Source: Chenopodium formosanum
Taxonomy: Eukaryota > Streptophyta > Magnoliopsida > Caryophyllales > Amaranthaceae
Assembly (NCBI GenBank): GCA_024500155.1
Contig: CM044877.1
Span: forward strand, 22,524,001 to 22,588,000
Reading direction: 5' to 3'
DNA: 64,000 nt
In this document: positions 12,919-25,301 of the stretch, one piece after another
Layout of the letters: the number at the start of each line of letters is the position of its first letter
Position numbering within the stretch: the first letter of the stretch is position 1
Translations under genes and position numbers: made by a program
The notes under the pieces: model-generated
Told to the model about the DNA's origin: nothing
Seen by the model: only the letters and a program-made list of their open reading frames with translations
The model's database searches: none

Positions 12919-12927
12919 AAACCCTAA
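12919..12927 (+). promoter_or_regulatory. Telo-box in ZFPL1 5' leader region
   Basis: AAACCCTAA occurs about 118 bases before the ATG of the zinc-finger gene, in a CT-rich leader-like context. Telo-boxes are common near the start of plant housekeeping genes. A role here is inferred from position only. Confidence 0.35.
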
Positions 12928-13044
12928 TTTAACCCCCAAAATTTCCTAGATTTGCTTCTAATCTCAAGCAATTGATCATCATCTTCGTGCTATCCGTCCC
13001 TAAATTCGTAGCTATTTTGAGGATTTACATTGTTTGTCAATGCA

Positions 13045-16000
13045 ATGGTGGTCTGTAAATGCCGCAAAGTGAGTCCTCTTTTCTGCTCTTCGGTTCTAGA
13101 TTCGTTAATTTTTCGTTATTTTGTAGTTTTTGATTTGATCGCATGCTTAATTTTTAGCTCTTATAAAAGGATTAAGCTGTATTTTTGGGTGATCTTGCTG
13201 TTTTAGATCTGATCGAGGGATCTCTGAATTTATTTGCAAAATTGGGATATATTTGTTGACAATTTGTCTTAATTTAAGAGGTTTTAGGACCAAATTCTAA
13301 CTTTGATTGGGATCAATTGTTGGTATATGAATGTTGGGATGAAATATCGTCGTTTATCAATGAATTTGATATGTTTCCCCCGACCCTTACTGTGGAAATG
13401 ATTAATTACTTATCGGGGTTGCATGATGTATAGCTTAGGAATTGATTCGAGGAGCGACGGAATGCTTGTTGTTGGTTCCGTATAGTCTTAATTTGCTTTG
13501 TTGAATTGATGGTTATTATGTGCTGAATTATGGGTAGTGCTTACTTATGTTTTTTTGTGGGTTTCAGGCAACTAAATTATACTGTTTCGTGCACAAGGTT
13601 CCTGTTTGCGGAGAATGCATATGCTTCCCTGAACACCAAATTTGTGTGGTAATTATTTCACATTTATGCCTTATGCCATGTACATTGTTATGTTTTGAAT
13701 TTCCTATGTATCCCTTCTATATAAATGCTGTTTTACTGATAGTCTAATACTATATCATCTTTTTCTATGAGTTCTGTTCTAACCATGCATGAAAATTGTG
13801 CATCGTCGTGTAATGTCTTAAATTGCCGAGGATAACATTGAATCTTATTGCTTTGAAATGATTTCTCACTGTAGACTGTCCAGCATATTAGAGGTAAGTA
13901 AACATAGAATGTATGGAGTTGGCCTACCAAAATTATGATTTTCTTTGAGAAAATTCTAGATTAAACTTGCCCTCTTTAGTCCATGGATCATCATCAATTC
14001 ATCATTGTGTGGTATGATGCAGACAGAGACACTGAGCCTCTGTCAATTGTGCCTCACTTGTGATTGTTGTAAGATACAGTTTTAACTCTTAATCCAAAAT
14101 CAAACAGGGTTCAAATCATATGTAGATTGTGTCTGTTCCAAATCTTCCTTTGGAATATCATATTTCCAGCTAGCTCTATTAACATTGATTGGTGTCATAA
14201 TACACTTTCCTGACTTGGGCCTTGACGAAATCCCTTCATGAAAGCTGCAGTTATACTTGTAGGTAGGGGAAATATATGTTTTATAATATGACCATGGATA
14301 AGAGTGGGAATGCAATTTTACATCTGCACTCTTTATTAATTCCTTATTGCGACAGGGAAACTATTAGTCATTTAGTTGATTTTTTCATAAACATTCATTC
14401 CCTAAATAATTGCATGAATTTGATTGGCACACTTGCCAATGCACATGTTTTACCTTTAATATCTTTAAAGGTCTATTTAATAAAATATTTAAAAGGTTGA
14501 ATTTGTTAAAATGTACAACAAGAATTTTCCAATAACATATTTCATAACAATGTTTGAAAAAGCGTGCCTTAGGCGCTGAGGCGCAAGGCAATAGGGGATA
14601 AGCGCCTTTTTTGGCTTGGCGAGGCGTTTTCAATAAGTCGCACTAGAGGCGCCCGAGGAGCATTATAAGCGCCCGAGGAGGCGCACCCGAGGCTCAGAGG
14701 CACATGAGGTGTTTCATTATAACTTTTGTTTTGCAAATATTAGTAATAAAATCAACTTAAAAGTTCGTATAAAAAAGTGGAAATGTTAAAGTGATGCTTT
14801 TATTAAGTAACAGAGGGAGTACCTCCTATACATGTGATGGTCTAAGGAAACATCTCTTCCCCTCTATAGTACCACTACTTGCTAAGTTAAATCCGAAGAG
14901 ATGTGAGCTTATGGAAATCAACCCTTTGGGTTCGTCTTTATCTTGTAAACTAAGTAACTTATTTGAAATTACGCTTCTCATTGCATAATAAAAACTGTAC
15001 TCGCATTGCATGCTGTTGTGCACCAAGTGGCAGATCTAGGATTATCTACAAACCAAATACCCTATTGGAAATTAATTTTTCTGTGCAGAAAAACAAACTT
15101 GTTTTTTCTCGCCAGTTCTTGTTCTGCACCTTGTGGTGGATCCATCATTCCCATGTTGGATATGCACAATTGTAAGAATGGAAATTTAGGCCTGTTTGAT
15201 GACTTTGATCATTTGATGTTTTGCTCCAATTTTTTTTTCATTTCTTTTTGGTCACCATTCTTTTTCATATTATCAATTTTAACTATTAAAGTTCAAGAGA
15301 GAATCTTGAATCCCAATATGTTATACTGCTATTCTTTTTATACTTTATAGTCAAATAATAATTTAACATTGTAATATAACTTTGTATCTTAATAATTTTA
15401 CCTTTATTTTATGTATTTTGATGAAAACTAATTAAAAGATTCTATTCTGAAATAGCAAGGTTCTATTCTTTCTCGAATTAGTTGGTAAAATGAACCAATT
15501 GAAGGATGCCGACACTAGAACTAAACAAGAGGGGTCAAAGTGAAACACCATTTTGGATTTATGGACATAGATATAATAAGCAAACAACAATAAGGAAAAA
15601 TAAAATATAACACATGTAAATATAAGTGCAGCCATGCAGGTGGGAGAAGTTAGATGGTTGAAGGATGAAAGTGAGAATTAAGGAGAAAAACTGAAGAACA
15701 TAGGATAAAAATAGGAGGAAGTAGTAAACATACCTTGGCTTGAACTGACAAAACTCACTAATCAGCTCCGGATATTATTTCCGTTTTCTGTCAGATTATG
15801 TATAAAGAATGTCGGTGTACGCACATGCATACTCTTAGGAAATTCTGGAGACTTATTTCTATGCTCTATGATGTCATTATATCGATTTATTGTGTTACTA
15901 ATTTTGTTTTGTATGGAATTCAATAATTCTCTGGTATGATTATGGTTAAACACGTACTGTGTTGAGGTACAGTGCCTGTGACTAACTATACTTGAAAGTT

Positions 16001-19000
16001 CTAGATCACTGTCACTGTGCTCACTTAATATGTATTCAACATAAAAGCATCCAGGCTGGATAATGGTACACCACTAAAATGGAGTGTGCTATGAACTGAG
16101 ATTTCTAGAGAAGAAATTATAGGTTAAAGAGAGATTTAGATTGATACTTCTGGAATTGCAGCAATAAGCAGGATAGAATATCAAGTTTTCAAGTACCTTG
16201 ATTCACTCCCAAGAGCTAAACCAAACTAAAGACAACAATGCACTATCCAGAATTTTTTTCTCTTTCCCTACTCTCCCATATTTATAATATATTCTAGTTC
16301 TCATTTCCCCTCTAATAGAGTAATAGCTGACTATCTTCCTCCTCAAGATACTATTAGCATAACTATATCATCTGTATACAAATTGTAATACAGATGTTAC
16401 GAGATAATGGAATGGGGTGACTAATCCTCATGAAGATTTAGACTAGGAATAAAACCCTCATATCTTGTTTATAATGTAATATATTATTGTGATAGATACT
16501 AAATTATGATATATTTACAGAATTAAAAGTCCTTTTTTTTTGGTTTTTTTTTGGTGGTGTCCATGGAAGTATTATCCTTCTAGAGTCAAATAATTCCTCC
16601 ATTTCACGATAGTGCGTCATATTTACTTTTTACACTTTCCATACTCTGACCATTATTGATTACTAATATGTAACAGTAGATATCATTATTTTGAAAATGA
16701 TGCAACTATTGAGATGGAGGAAATATATGAATATTTATTTTGGCAATTGCTACAGTAATTTTTCCAATTATTTGTGTTGTTTGATGTAGAGTCAGAACTG
16801 TTGTGTCCTCACTTTAGTGTTTGGTCGGTGTTGTAATAAAGGAAAGTCATTGTGGACTGGTGGTAAGTGGTTATTTTTTTATTAACATTTTGAATTTTAT
16901 GCATCTTAAAATTGCTAGAAAATCTGATCATTGTATTGTATTCTTAAGCAAACTTACTTGCTGTAGAGACTGTTTGTGGTCAATATTAAAAGTGTATTAT
17001 TTACATCGTTATATATTATGACTTGAATTCAGCCATTCTTGCTTTCTAATAGATAATTAATTTGAAGGCTTAGGTACTGTGTTGAGACTGTTGACTTATT
17101 TATGCATGTCCTCTTTATGTAGGTCCGCACCTATTCAGAGTGGGTAATAGATGGAGAGTATGATTGGCCTCCTAATTGCTGTAAATGCAGTGCTGTGCTC
17201 GAGGAAGGAACAGATCCTCAAACTACTCGCCTTGGCTGTTTGCGTATGTTGTTATTGAGATAATCATTTGTAATTTGATTATGCATTCAAATTAGGTGTT
17301 AATATGATTTTGTGTTCTTTTTTCAGATGTTATACACACAAATTGCTTGATTTCACACTTAAAAAGTTTTCCTCCGCACACTGCACCAGCCGGATATGTT
17401 TGCCCTGCATGTTCAACTTCAGTGAGTCCTGTTTGTTAGATATTTTTTAATGCTCATATCTTCATTTTCCATTCACCACGTTCTTTGTGATAATTGCTGG
17501 ATAGATAATGTTCAAGTAAGGTAGGGATATTTTCATCAAATATGTAACTTGTTGGGTAAAAGGTTATGTTGTATTTGTGGATGTACTCTAAACGTGAGTC
17601 AATAATTGCTTAAATGTGGTAACATAAAAATATTCCTCCGTTCTCTTTTAATTTCAACATGGGGGGATGCACAATTATGAGGAGAGGAGAGGAGAGAGAT
17701 AATACCAGGGACCCATATTATAATTATAGATGTAGAAAGAACCATAATTTATTTAAAGTATTGTTGGAATATTTTGTAGTATCCTTAGTAGGATTATGAT
17801 GCAATAAAAAAGAACACAGGAAGTATATATTTTAAAGTGCAAGTTTGAAAAGAGCTAAGAGAGGATTATATAAGAAAAAAGCCCCTCTTATTGATTCATC
17901 TAATGGGAATTTGTACTTTCCACATCTGAAACGATCCAACATGGATACAAGAATGTTGACCCTTGAGGAAGAGCACTGTTCCCTAAAGAGAAAGGACATT
18001 ATTTAGTCTTGAATTTCAGGCTCCACTATTTTCTTTTGTATCCATGATTGATAATGTGGTCTCCATCTCAGGTGCTCTTTCTTATAGTTGTTTGAAATGT
18101 AGTCCACGTAAGATTCATTTGAAACCAAAGAACTTTCCCAAAATGCTGGGCTTGGTGTCAAAGAATGATGATAAATGGTATATCTCTTAAATATATCCTT
18201 TTTTGTTTCCCATACTCCATATGCCTATAAAAGTTCTTATTTTGACTTTTCGTGAGATGATCATCATTCAAACAAGAAGAGAGTTTAGAGAAGGTGGGAG
18301 TACATTTTTACAGTAGAAGGTTGTGATTCTTGTGAAGGTGTACTGAAGTTATAATAGATTAAGATTGTGGGTAGGGAACCTATTGTTGCCTAAAGTTTCT
18401 TGCTTTTTCTTTGTTAGATAGCTTTGGGAGGTTACTTTTTGTTCACGTTCAATAAATATGTCCTTATAATTGCTTGTTTTGTTGATTGTTTAATACTAAT
18501 TTACTCTATTTTTTTATTTTATTTTATTTTTTTTTTATTTATTTTTTTTTTTTTCCCTTTTTTGACAAGAAATTTACTCTGTTTAATCGCCATCTAACTT
18601 TCAAATGAGTTGATAGCAGTTGCTTTTACTTAAAATTTAAGTAATCATATCATCATATGAATTCAAAATTTAGAATATTTTTAGACCTCCTCAGGTGGTA
18701 ATTTTGTGAATTTGACCATGGTTGATAAAAAGTAATGTGCTCCTGTCATGTTGTATAGCTGTGAATTTATGGGTGGTTCCACAGTAACATAGGTATCATA
18801 TAACCTATAGGGGGAGAGGGGGTGGGGGGCGGGAGGAAGGAACTGTTGTGTGTTTTACTATATGTTTATTTTTTTAAAAAACATTCTGACTTTGCCATCT
18901 TTATTATAATTGTTATTGTGGGTGGGTCCAAAGTAATTGTTATTGTGGGTGGGTCCAAAGTAACATAGGTATCAGTTAACCGTTTTTAGTAATTGGTAAC

Positions 19001-21562
19001 TGCTGCGGTTTTTTTCTTTCTTTTTTATAGAACATTTTGACTTTATTATCTTAGTATCATTCTTGATTTAATTTATAACTTTTAACATTATTTTGTGAAT
19101 GTAGATATGGCCTCCAAAAAATTTCAAGGATTCAGGATCATACCTTCATTCAAAGCTTAAGGAGTCAATTATGCAAGTAAGGCTTTTGATGTTTGCATGT
19201 CAACTACTTTTCTCCCTTATCCCTCTTATCTATAAAAAGTTAACAAATAAAGTGCTTTCTCCCTACCGTACCTTCACCCTTTTGTAATTTATGTGAAAAT
19301 GTAATAAATTTGGTTGTTTCTACCTATGTTACTCGAACTTGGGTACCCATCTCCGACACAAATTTGTGTTCAAGTGTTTGACTCGGCTATTTTGTGAAAA
19401 ATTTCCATGATTTTGAACTAAAATGAATTGTTTAAGTGTCTTACCCACGTCCGAGCGTCCGACATGGGTACTTGAGGTGTAATGAAGATTCCGAGTAACA
19501 GTCGACATTTGCTGAATGAGCTATTTGTAGCTATTAAATAAAGTACTTTCTCTGTACTCCGCCTTCATCCCTTTTCATTGTTATCATCATAATATTAATG
19601 TATCTTTTTCAATGAAATCCTTGGAATGTTTTGATTGTTTAACCTAAGAACACTTTAATGCTGAAGTCTCGTGATCTTCTGGGATTCTTTATTCTAAGCT
19701 GATTGTCACATTGCAGACTGGTCTGGAGAAAAATGTTTTTGGAAGCCATCCTGTCTCGATGACAACGCCAGACCGTGGCCCTCCCCCTGCCTTCTCTTCA
19801 GATCCCCTGAAACGTTTATCAGGTGCTGGAGGCATCGAAGGAATAAAAAATGAAGCAACAATTGGGGTCGGAATAGGCTCATCTAATGCTACTACACAAG
19901 ACATAGTAGAGATAGATGGTTCTAGTCATGAGCCTAATTATGTAAAAGCTGGAAGTCCTGCAAGTGTAAGATTTCTATACAAAGGTTTTACTGTTTATAT
20001 GTTGTATTGGCCTTGAAACCAACTTGATTTGATCCTCGTGTTCATTCAATATATGATTTCTTTGCTTTTCATAACATTCTTTTAGATACTTTAGTGTCTA
20101 AACTTTATGTTTATGCAGGCTGGGGCTAGTACAAGGAAAGGTGCAATCCATGTTGAAAGGCAAAACTCTGAAATTTCATATTTTGCTGATGATGAGGATG
20201 GAAACAAGAAGAAATACTCTCGAAGAGGTGAGAAAGCTTTGCAACCAATGTATTTCTAGGTCAAAATTAGTGCTTGTTTGGTTGAAAACAACAAATGGGA
20301 AGAGGGGGGGGGGGATTCATGGGAATTAATAGATTAGATAGTTGTTTGGTTGACACAAAAAAGTAAAATTGAGGAAGTAAAATTCATAGGAATTTACACT
20401 TCCCATAAAACATGGAAAATAAATTATTAAGCACCCCTTGTTCAAATTCATGGGAATTCCAAATTCACTTGTTGATCAAACAAATAAGTAAATTTCTAGG
20501 TAAGTCAATGTTAAAATGACTTTCATAACACTTACTCTCTTTATTATGGAGTGATTTTCATGTATAGGGAAAAGAAATAAAAAACCTGTATAATTTAATA
20601 TTTTCCACTACCTCTTATTTATTTATTTATTTTAACTTCCATTCTCTAATCAATTACGTGTGGGAAAATTTAGTGCATAATATGATAACATTACAAACTT
20701 GGGTAATTTTAAAGTGCAAAATTGACATTTAATCCAGTCATCGAAGGAGGGGGAGTATTACTTTCTTATAAAATACGTATAAAAATTTAAAATTTCAAAG
20801 TGAAAGTAATATTTAAGGTGACTTTAGAAAATTATGGCAACACCTTTTGTATAAACCCGGGTGCACATAGAGGTAGGTGCACCCAAGAGTAGTTTTTTGC
20901 TCATTTTAGATTTTAAAATGAGCAAAGAATGTTAATTGAGCAGAAAAAACCCTAGGGTGCACCCTGCACCTGCTTGTATATATATATTTTCTTTTTCTAA
21001 AATATGGGGGGCATAATGAAACTGGATTAAGAGTGATTTCTGCTATGACAATTTGGATTGCAAAAGGTTAAGGAAATTCCAAGCTACCATAGAACATGCC
21101 TTCTGAAAGAATTAATCTGACTTCAAGACTACTTAATTTGCTTACTAGGGTTATAATTCACTTGTTCCCTCAGCTTCATTGTGATAATCACAGTTTAAAA
21201 AAAGAACCTGAGTTTTTTGTTGCATATTTGTTGATATCTAATTCTTTTGTTGTTATTGTTAATTACTCTCTATTCCTAAATGATGGTTAATGAAGATACA
21301 CATTTTAGGAGGATAGGAAAGAGGGTAGGAAGTAAGGAATGTGTAAGAAAATGTTGGAGAGATAGTATTGAATGTGGGTTTGTGTAGGAAAAGGCTGGAA
21401 TGAGTGTTGTATGTAGTGTTTGTGTAAGAAAAAGGCGTGAGGAGTGTGTTGCATGTGAGATTAGGAAGAAATAAACATTTGCAAATTAGAACTATAGAAA
21501 TTATCAGTTTATTGTTCCACATTTGAAATCTGCACCTTTTAAAATTTAAGTTCAAAATCTAC

Positions 21563-21606
<44 letters not shown>

Positions 21607-24600
21607 ACTTATTTTTAATAGATTCTATTTACCGTCAACGGGGCCCACTTCTTTGTTTTCATCATTTTTTTTCAACTTGAAATGTCATGCTTGGCCTTAA
21701 GTTTGATTTATTAACCCATGTTGCAAACTGAATGGCCCTTAACATGAGTTAAGAACCTTAACCGCCAATTAAATACCCAAAGTCTGAGGATTGGATATAA
21801 ACCCAAGTTATATATAAATCGTAGTATTGCAAATGAACATCGATTTCTCCGGAATTTCAGAAAAAACATGCTAACCTACTCAATTTCAACTTTTCAAGTA
21901 CACCTCGTAACTTAGTCATCAATAAGGCAAAATTTTCAGTGATATTGATATTTGAATTCAAATTAATTGGGTAAGAAGACTTAGGAGGTGTTTGGTTGAT
22001 TCGGGGAAGGGAATGGAATCAAGAAAGGGATTGAGATTTGAGAGGGAATGGAAAGCAATTCCCTTTGACATAAGGTGTTGTGTGGATTATTCAGCCTACC
22101 TTCTTTCTTCACCTATGCTCCACCACTCTCCTCCATTCTGATAATGTTGTTGCCAACCCCTTCCCATTTCCATTATCACCACCACAAGTTGCAGCCGCTA
22201 AATTCTTCCTCATTGCCTCCACCGCCTCCCATTTTCTCTCCTTTCATTGTTTACCAACACCATGGCTGAATTTGAGGTTCAAAGGTCAAATTGAATTTGA
22301 AAACTTCGGATCTAGAGGTTTCATATGGTCGAATTTGACCATACCAATGATATGTAAAGTTATTTTTCCGTTTTTAATCTTGATTTTTTTTTTTTCGTAT
22401 TTTAGGGTTGTGGGTTTTTAGGTGGGTGGTGATGGTTTATAAGTGGGTTGGGTGGGTTTTCAAGGTGGTGGGTTATTTCTTCAGTTTGGTGGGCTAGTTT
22501 CAGGAGGGTGGGGCTGGTTTTAGGTGGGTGGGAACTGGGAAGGCTGATTTTGGTGGGTGGGGTAAAGTTAAATGAGGTTTGGGTTTGTAATGGGTAGTGA
22601 TAGGGTGGCGATGGTTATGCTGGCAAGGTGGCGGTGTTGGGGTAGTGAATCAAGGTGGCTGTGGTGGTTGCAGTTGTGGTGGGTGGTGGTGGTTGTACAG
22701 TTGTGATGGGTGTGGTGGTGTATGGATGGTCTTGAAGAAAGGGAATAGAAATATCATGGGTTGTAGGGAGTGAGAGGAGTTTAGGGGTAAAGAGAGGGTA
22801 AAGATAGTGATTAAAATGACGTCACAAAGGGAGCTAGCCTTACTCATTCTCTTTCCCTTTACCCCCCCCCCCCCCCCCACCCTTAAAGTCCTAAAGATAA
22901 AGAGAAGTCCTAAAAGAACAAAAGGTTAGCTGGGGGAAGTGAAGAAGTGGGGTCCATTAATGGTAAAAAGGCAGTGCTACTCGAAGATTTTGTGTTTTTA
23001 AGGCTATCAATCTTTGTTAAATTTAACAAGATTGCTATTTCCAATAGCGATGTTTAATAAGTATTTCAAGAAAAAAAAAATATGAAGTAACTTGTGTAGC
23101 CTACAAAAATGAATTGATGAAACTAGAAAGTGTGATGATCATAGAATGGAGGGAGTATTATCGTCATAAATATACAATCACAAAGTTTCATATGCGGCTG
23201 GCCCGCACCGTACGGCCAGCCGCAATATAATATATTTTTTTCTCTCTCTTTTCTCTATCTGCCATTCTCTTTCCTATTTTTCTTCTTTCCACCTAAAACA
23301 CTCCTTTCATGAACTCTCTTCTATCTCTCTTCTCTCCTCTTTCTCTCTCCTATTTTCATCTTCTCTAGTTAGCCCACTCAAATTAAACAAGTTAAATGGA
23401 GCAGCGGTGGTAGGGGGTAAGGAAGCTCCTCGTACTCCGTCGCCGAAAAACAAGCTAGAGGTTTTAAGGCCAAATTTAGCCATGAAAACTCTAGTTCTAG
23501 GCCTTTTTAGCCATATTTCTAGTGAAATTCGAAGGCAATATTTATTTTGAGGTATTCGATTTAATTTTTTTTTTTTAACAATTTTAATAGTTTTTAGTGG
23601 TACAGGATTTGGTGGTGGTGTGGTGGAGTTTAAGATTTTGAGGACGGCGGTTGAGAAAGGTTGGTGTTGGTGGTGGTTACGGTGGGTTTGGGTGTGGGTT
23701 AATGGTTACTAGGTCGGGGGCTACTAGGGGTTACTAGATGGGTCAGGGCCCCTAGGTCAGTTAGGGGTTATTAGGTAGGGGGTTACTAAGGGTTACTAGG
23801 TCGGTTAGGGGTTACTTGGGGTTACTAGGGGTTACTAAGTCGGTTAGGGGTTACTTGGGGTTACTAGGTTAAGGGTTACTAGGTCGGTTAGGGGTTACTA
23901 GGTTGGCCAGGGGAAACTAGGAGTTACTAGGGGTTACCGGAGTTACTAGGTCGGGAGTTACTAGGGGTTACCTGGTTAGTCAGGGGTTACTAAGTTAGTC
24001 ACTTTGTCTGGGGAGTTACTAGAAGGGTTACTTAAATGGGGTTACTTGAGGGGTTACTGATATGGTACATTGCCTCACCGTGTGGCTAGCCGCACCAGAA
24101 ACGCGCTGATATACAATATTATTGAACAGTAGTAAATCAACTCAGTACGATGATTTTCATGAGACGAGCAGATCTTCTATAATGCAAGCCATGCAACTTC
24201 TGTTTGTGAAAAAGTGGTGTTCGCTAAGCACAGGGTTTGTATTTATCAACTGATTTGACATTGACTTCAACAGGTCCTTTCCGTCACAAGTTCCTGAGAG
24301 CACTGCTGCCCTTTTGGTCCAGTGCTTTGCCCACTTTGCCAGTAACTGCCCCATCTCGTAGGGACTCATTAAATGCTGACGATAGTAAAGAAGGGCGTGT
24401 GCGGCACCAGAAATCATCAAGAATGGACCCAAGAAAAATTCTCCTTTTCATAGCCATAATGTAATGTTTACAAATATCTGCTGTGGGGCTTCTCATCCTC
24501 TTATCTGCATTTCTATGTTCTCCTCTTTTATTTAATTTAATTTAAATTAATTTTTTTATTTAATTATTATTTTTTTTAAAGCTTTCTCGGTGGTTGCAGG

Positions 24601-24681
24601 GCATGCTTGGCAACAATGGGTATCCTCTATTACAGACTCGCTCAAGGTAGCCTAGAGGAGATGCCCAATGATGAACAATAA
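13045..24681 (+). CDS. ZFPL1: ZFPL1-like tail-anchored zinc-finger protein
   Basis: Nine coding exons join in frame with GT-AG borders: 13045-13068, 13568-13648, 17123-17243, 17327-17421, 19105-19176, 19717-19965, 20119-20227, 24274-24460 and 24600-24681. They give 339 aa. Residues 4-34 hold a B-box-like Cys/His cluster (CKC near the N-terminus, then C14, H17, C22, C25, C27, H31, C34). Residues 54-104 form a RING-H2-like finger (C54/C55, C57, C74-x-H76-xx-H79-xx-C82, C101-xx-C104). The middle (132-250) is low in structure. A hydrophobic segment at 306-324 lies just before the C-terminus, as expected for a tail anchor. Animal ZFPL1 is a cis-Golgi membrane protein of about 310 aa with this same order, so a Golgi role in plants is inferred by homology. 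The ATG is supported by the start MVVCKCRK, which lies at the expected distance from the first zinc ligands. Introns 2 (3.5 kb) and 7 (4.0 kb) are inflated by transposons. No exon is broken. Confidence 0.94.
14558..14715. repeat. GCG/AGGCGC-rich dispersed repeat in ZFPL1 intron 2
   Basis: The words AGGCGC, GAGGCGC and CCCGAGGA recur over about 150 bases in otherwise AT-rich intron DNA. The stretch stands out by composition and looks like a small dispersed repeat. No terminal repeats or target duplication were identified. Confidence 0.4.
16593..16723. mobile_element. Stowaway-like MITE in ZFPL1 intron 2
   Basis: The terminal inverted repeats are imperfect (ATTCCTCCATTTCACGATAG against TTTCCTCCATCTCAATAGTT from the other end). 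They are flanked by TA at 16591-16592 and 16724-16725. The length of 131 bp and CTCC-type ends fit Stowaway. Confidence 0.65.
17633..17823. mobile_element. Stowaway-like MITE in ZFPL1 intron 4
   Basis: Imperfect inverted ends (TTCCTCCGTTCTCTTTTAAT against CTTCCTGTGTTCTTTTTTAT) are flanked by TA at 17631-17632 and 17824-17825. It is older and more diverged than the copies at 11942 and 31440. Confidence 0.6.
18508..18570 (-). mobile_element. Short poly(A)-type insertion, minus orientation
   Basis: A T-rich segment that ends CCCTTTTTTGACAAG lies between 10-bp direct repeats AATTTACTCT at 18498-18507 and 18571-18580. On the - strand it reads CTTGTC followed by an A-rich tail, matching the LINE-like GTC-A(n) ending. 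The short duplication makes this less certain than the 17-bp cases. Confidence 0.4.
18908..18961. repeat. Two tandem 27-bp units in ZFPL1 intron 4
   Basis: A 27-bp unit beginning AATTGTTATTGTGGGTGGGT occurs twice head to tail without mismatch. It is a simple recent local duplication inside the intron. Confidence 0.75.
19328..19499. repeat. MITE-like repeat with GTTACTCG ends, ZFPL1 intron 5
   Basis: The segment starts GTTACTCGAACTTGGGTACC and ends with the complement word CGAGTAAC. Subterminal GGGTAC and GTCCGA words recur in both halves. It is about 170 bp and non-coding. The type resembles small inverted-end repeats common in plant introns, but no clear target duplication was found. Confidence 0.45.
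20262..20491. mobile_element. MITE with TTTGTTTG ends, ZFPL1 intron 7
   Basis: About 230 bp is flanked by 10-bp direct repeats ATTTCTAGGT (20252-20261 and 20492-20501). The ends carry related inverted words (TTAGTGCTTGTTTGGTTG against TTACTTATTTGTTTGATCA). The superfamily is not certain. The duplication is compatible with a MULE- or hAT-type MITE. Confidence 0.5.
20856..20972. repeat. Small palindromic repeat in ZFPL1 intron 7
   Basis: The outer parts share GGTGCACCY and GGTGCA words in inverted order. The centre is a perfect 13-bp hairpin (TTTGCTCATTTTA at 20896-20908 and its complement at 20914-20926, with a 5-base loop). It is likely a fold-back MITE remnant. Confidence 0.45.
21566..21605. 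repeat. Poly(A) run of 40
   Basis: An uninterrupted run of 40 A's in intron 7 of the ZFPL1-like gene. No convincing long direct repeat surrounds it, so it may be a slippage-expanded retroposon tail or a plain microsatellite. Confidence 0.7.
21990..22880. repeat. C-rich to G-rich relic element in ZFPL1 intron 7
   Basis: The segment begins GGTGTTTGGTTGATTCGGGG. It passes through a CCACC/CCTCC-rich part (22100-22260) and then a GGTGG-rich part (22400-22720), and ends in a C homopolymer at about 22862-22878. The composition switch is like that of the MULE-type elements A, B, C and the fold-back. Clear terminal repeats and a target duplication were not resolved. Confidence 0.35.
23179..24108. mobile_element. 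MULE-like element D with 9-bp duplication, ZFPL1 intron 7
   Basis: The 930-bp element is bounded by perfect 9-bp duplications ATATACAAT (23170-23178 and 24109-24117). Its ends are imperfect inverted repeats of about 27 bp that share GTTTC, TGCGGCT and GCC blocks at matching offsets. The 9-bp duplication points to the Mutator superfamily, although the CA...TG ends are atypical for it. It lacks coding sequence. Its right half is a GGTTACTAGG minisatellite. It ends 165 bases before exon 8, so it lies close to the splice acceptor of that exon. Confidence 0.72.
23700..24060. repeat. GGGGTTACTAGG minisatellite inside element D
   Basis: About twenty or more degenerate copies of a unit near GGGGTTACTAGGTCGGTTA follow each other, with unit length varying from about 9 to 30 bases. 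The array is confined to the right half of element D and gives a strongly G-rich, C-poor strand. Confidence 0.82.
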
Positions 24682-25292
24682 TGATTTGCTGTGAAAGGTA
24701 TTAATACCACCCTACATTGACAGTCTGAGTTTCTGGCAGTTTGATTCATCTAATTTGTAAACTTATAGCTAGGTGGTTGGTGTTTTTTGTTATCTTCTTT
24801 TTTGGTCCTTTTAAATGTCACTGCATCATGTCTCTATATAGAATTATTTTGTTCTTTTCTTCCATTTTATTTGAGGAATTAGGGATGTTTCAACTGTTGT
24901 CTGCACTGTTTGCTTGAAGAGCTCCTGTATGCTCTTCTTCAGCAGGATGGGTTAAACTTCACATCTTCCCCTTCGACCCCCTCTTCTATTTTGGGACTTA
25001 AAAATCTGTAATATCCTAGGGTTCTTCATGCGCCCATGTGTTCATCATACGTCGTTAATTGGACCCCAATTTTGTTCTTGCCCAGTTTTGATTTAGCAAT
25101 TTCAAATATATTGTCTCAGCATTTTAATTCCCATGGGGCTGTAATTAAGCATGTAATACTACCCTAAGGATCCATTTGATGTGAGAAAATTTAGAAGAAG
25201 GATGAGAATAATCATGCTCCTTTGAAGAGATGAAGGAATTATAAAGGAAAGTATTGCGATTATTGCAAAAAGGATGGAGTATTAATGATATT
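24682..25292. other. ZFPL1 3' flank, no gene seen
   Basis: The 3' UTR of the zinc-finger gene probably occupies the first 200-400 bases. No clear poly(A) signal could be singled out, and no other gene or repeat was recognised before the next MULE. Confidence 0.5.
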
Positions 25293-25301
25293 TAAATTGT
25301 T

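Noticed and set aside
22862..22878. C homopolymer (and a similar one near 52747-52763) considered as a special structure
   Set aside because: Plain mononucleotide runs, prone to sequencing error. No surrounding direct repeats.
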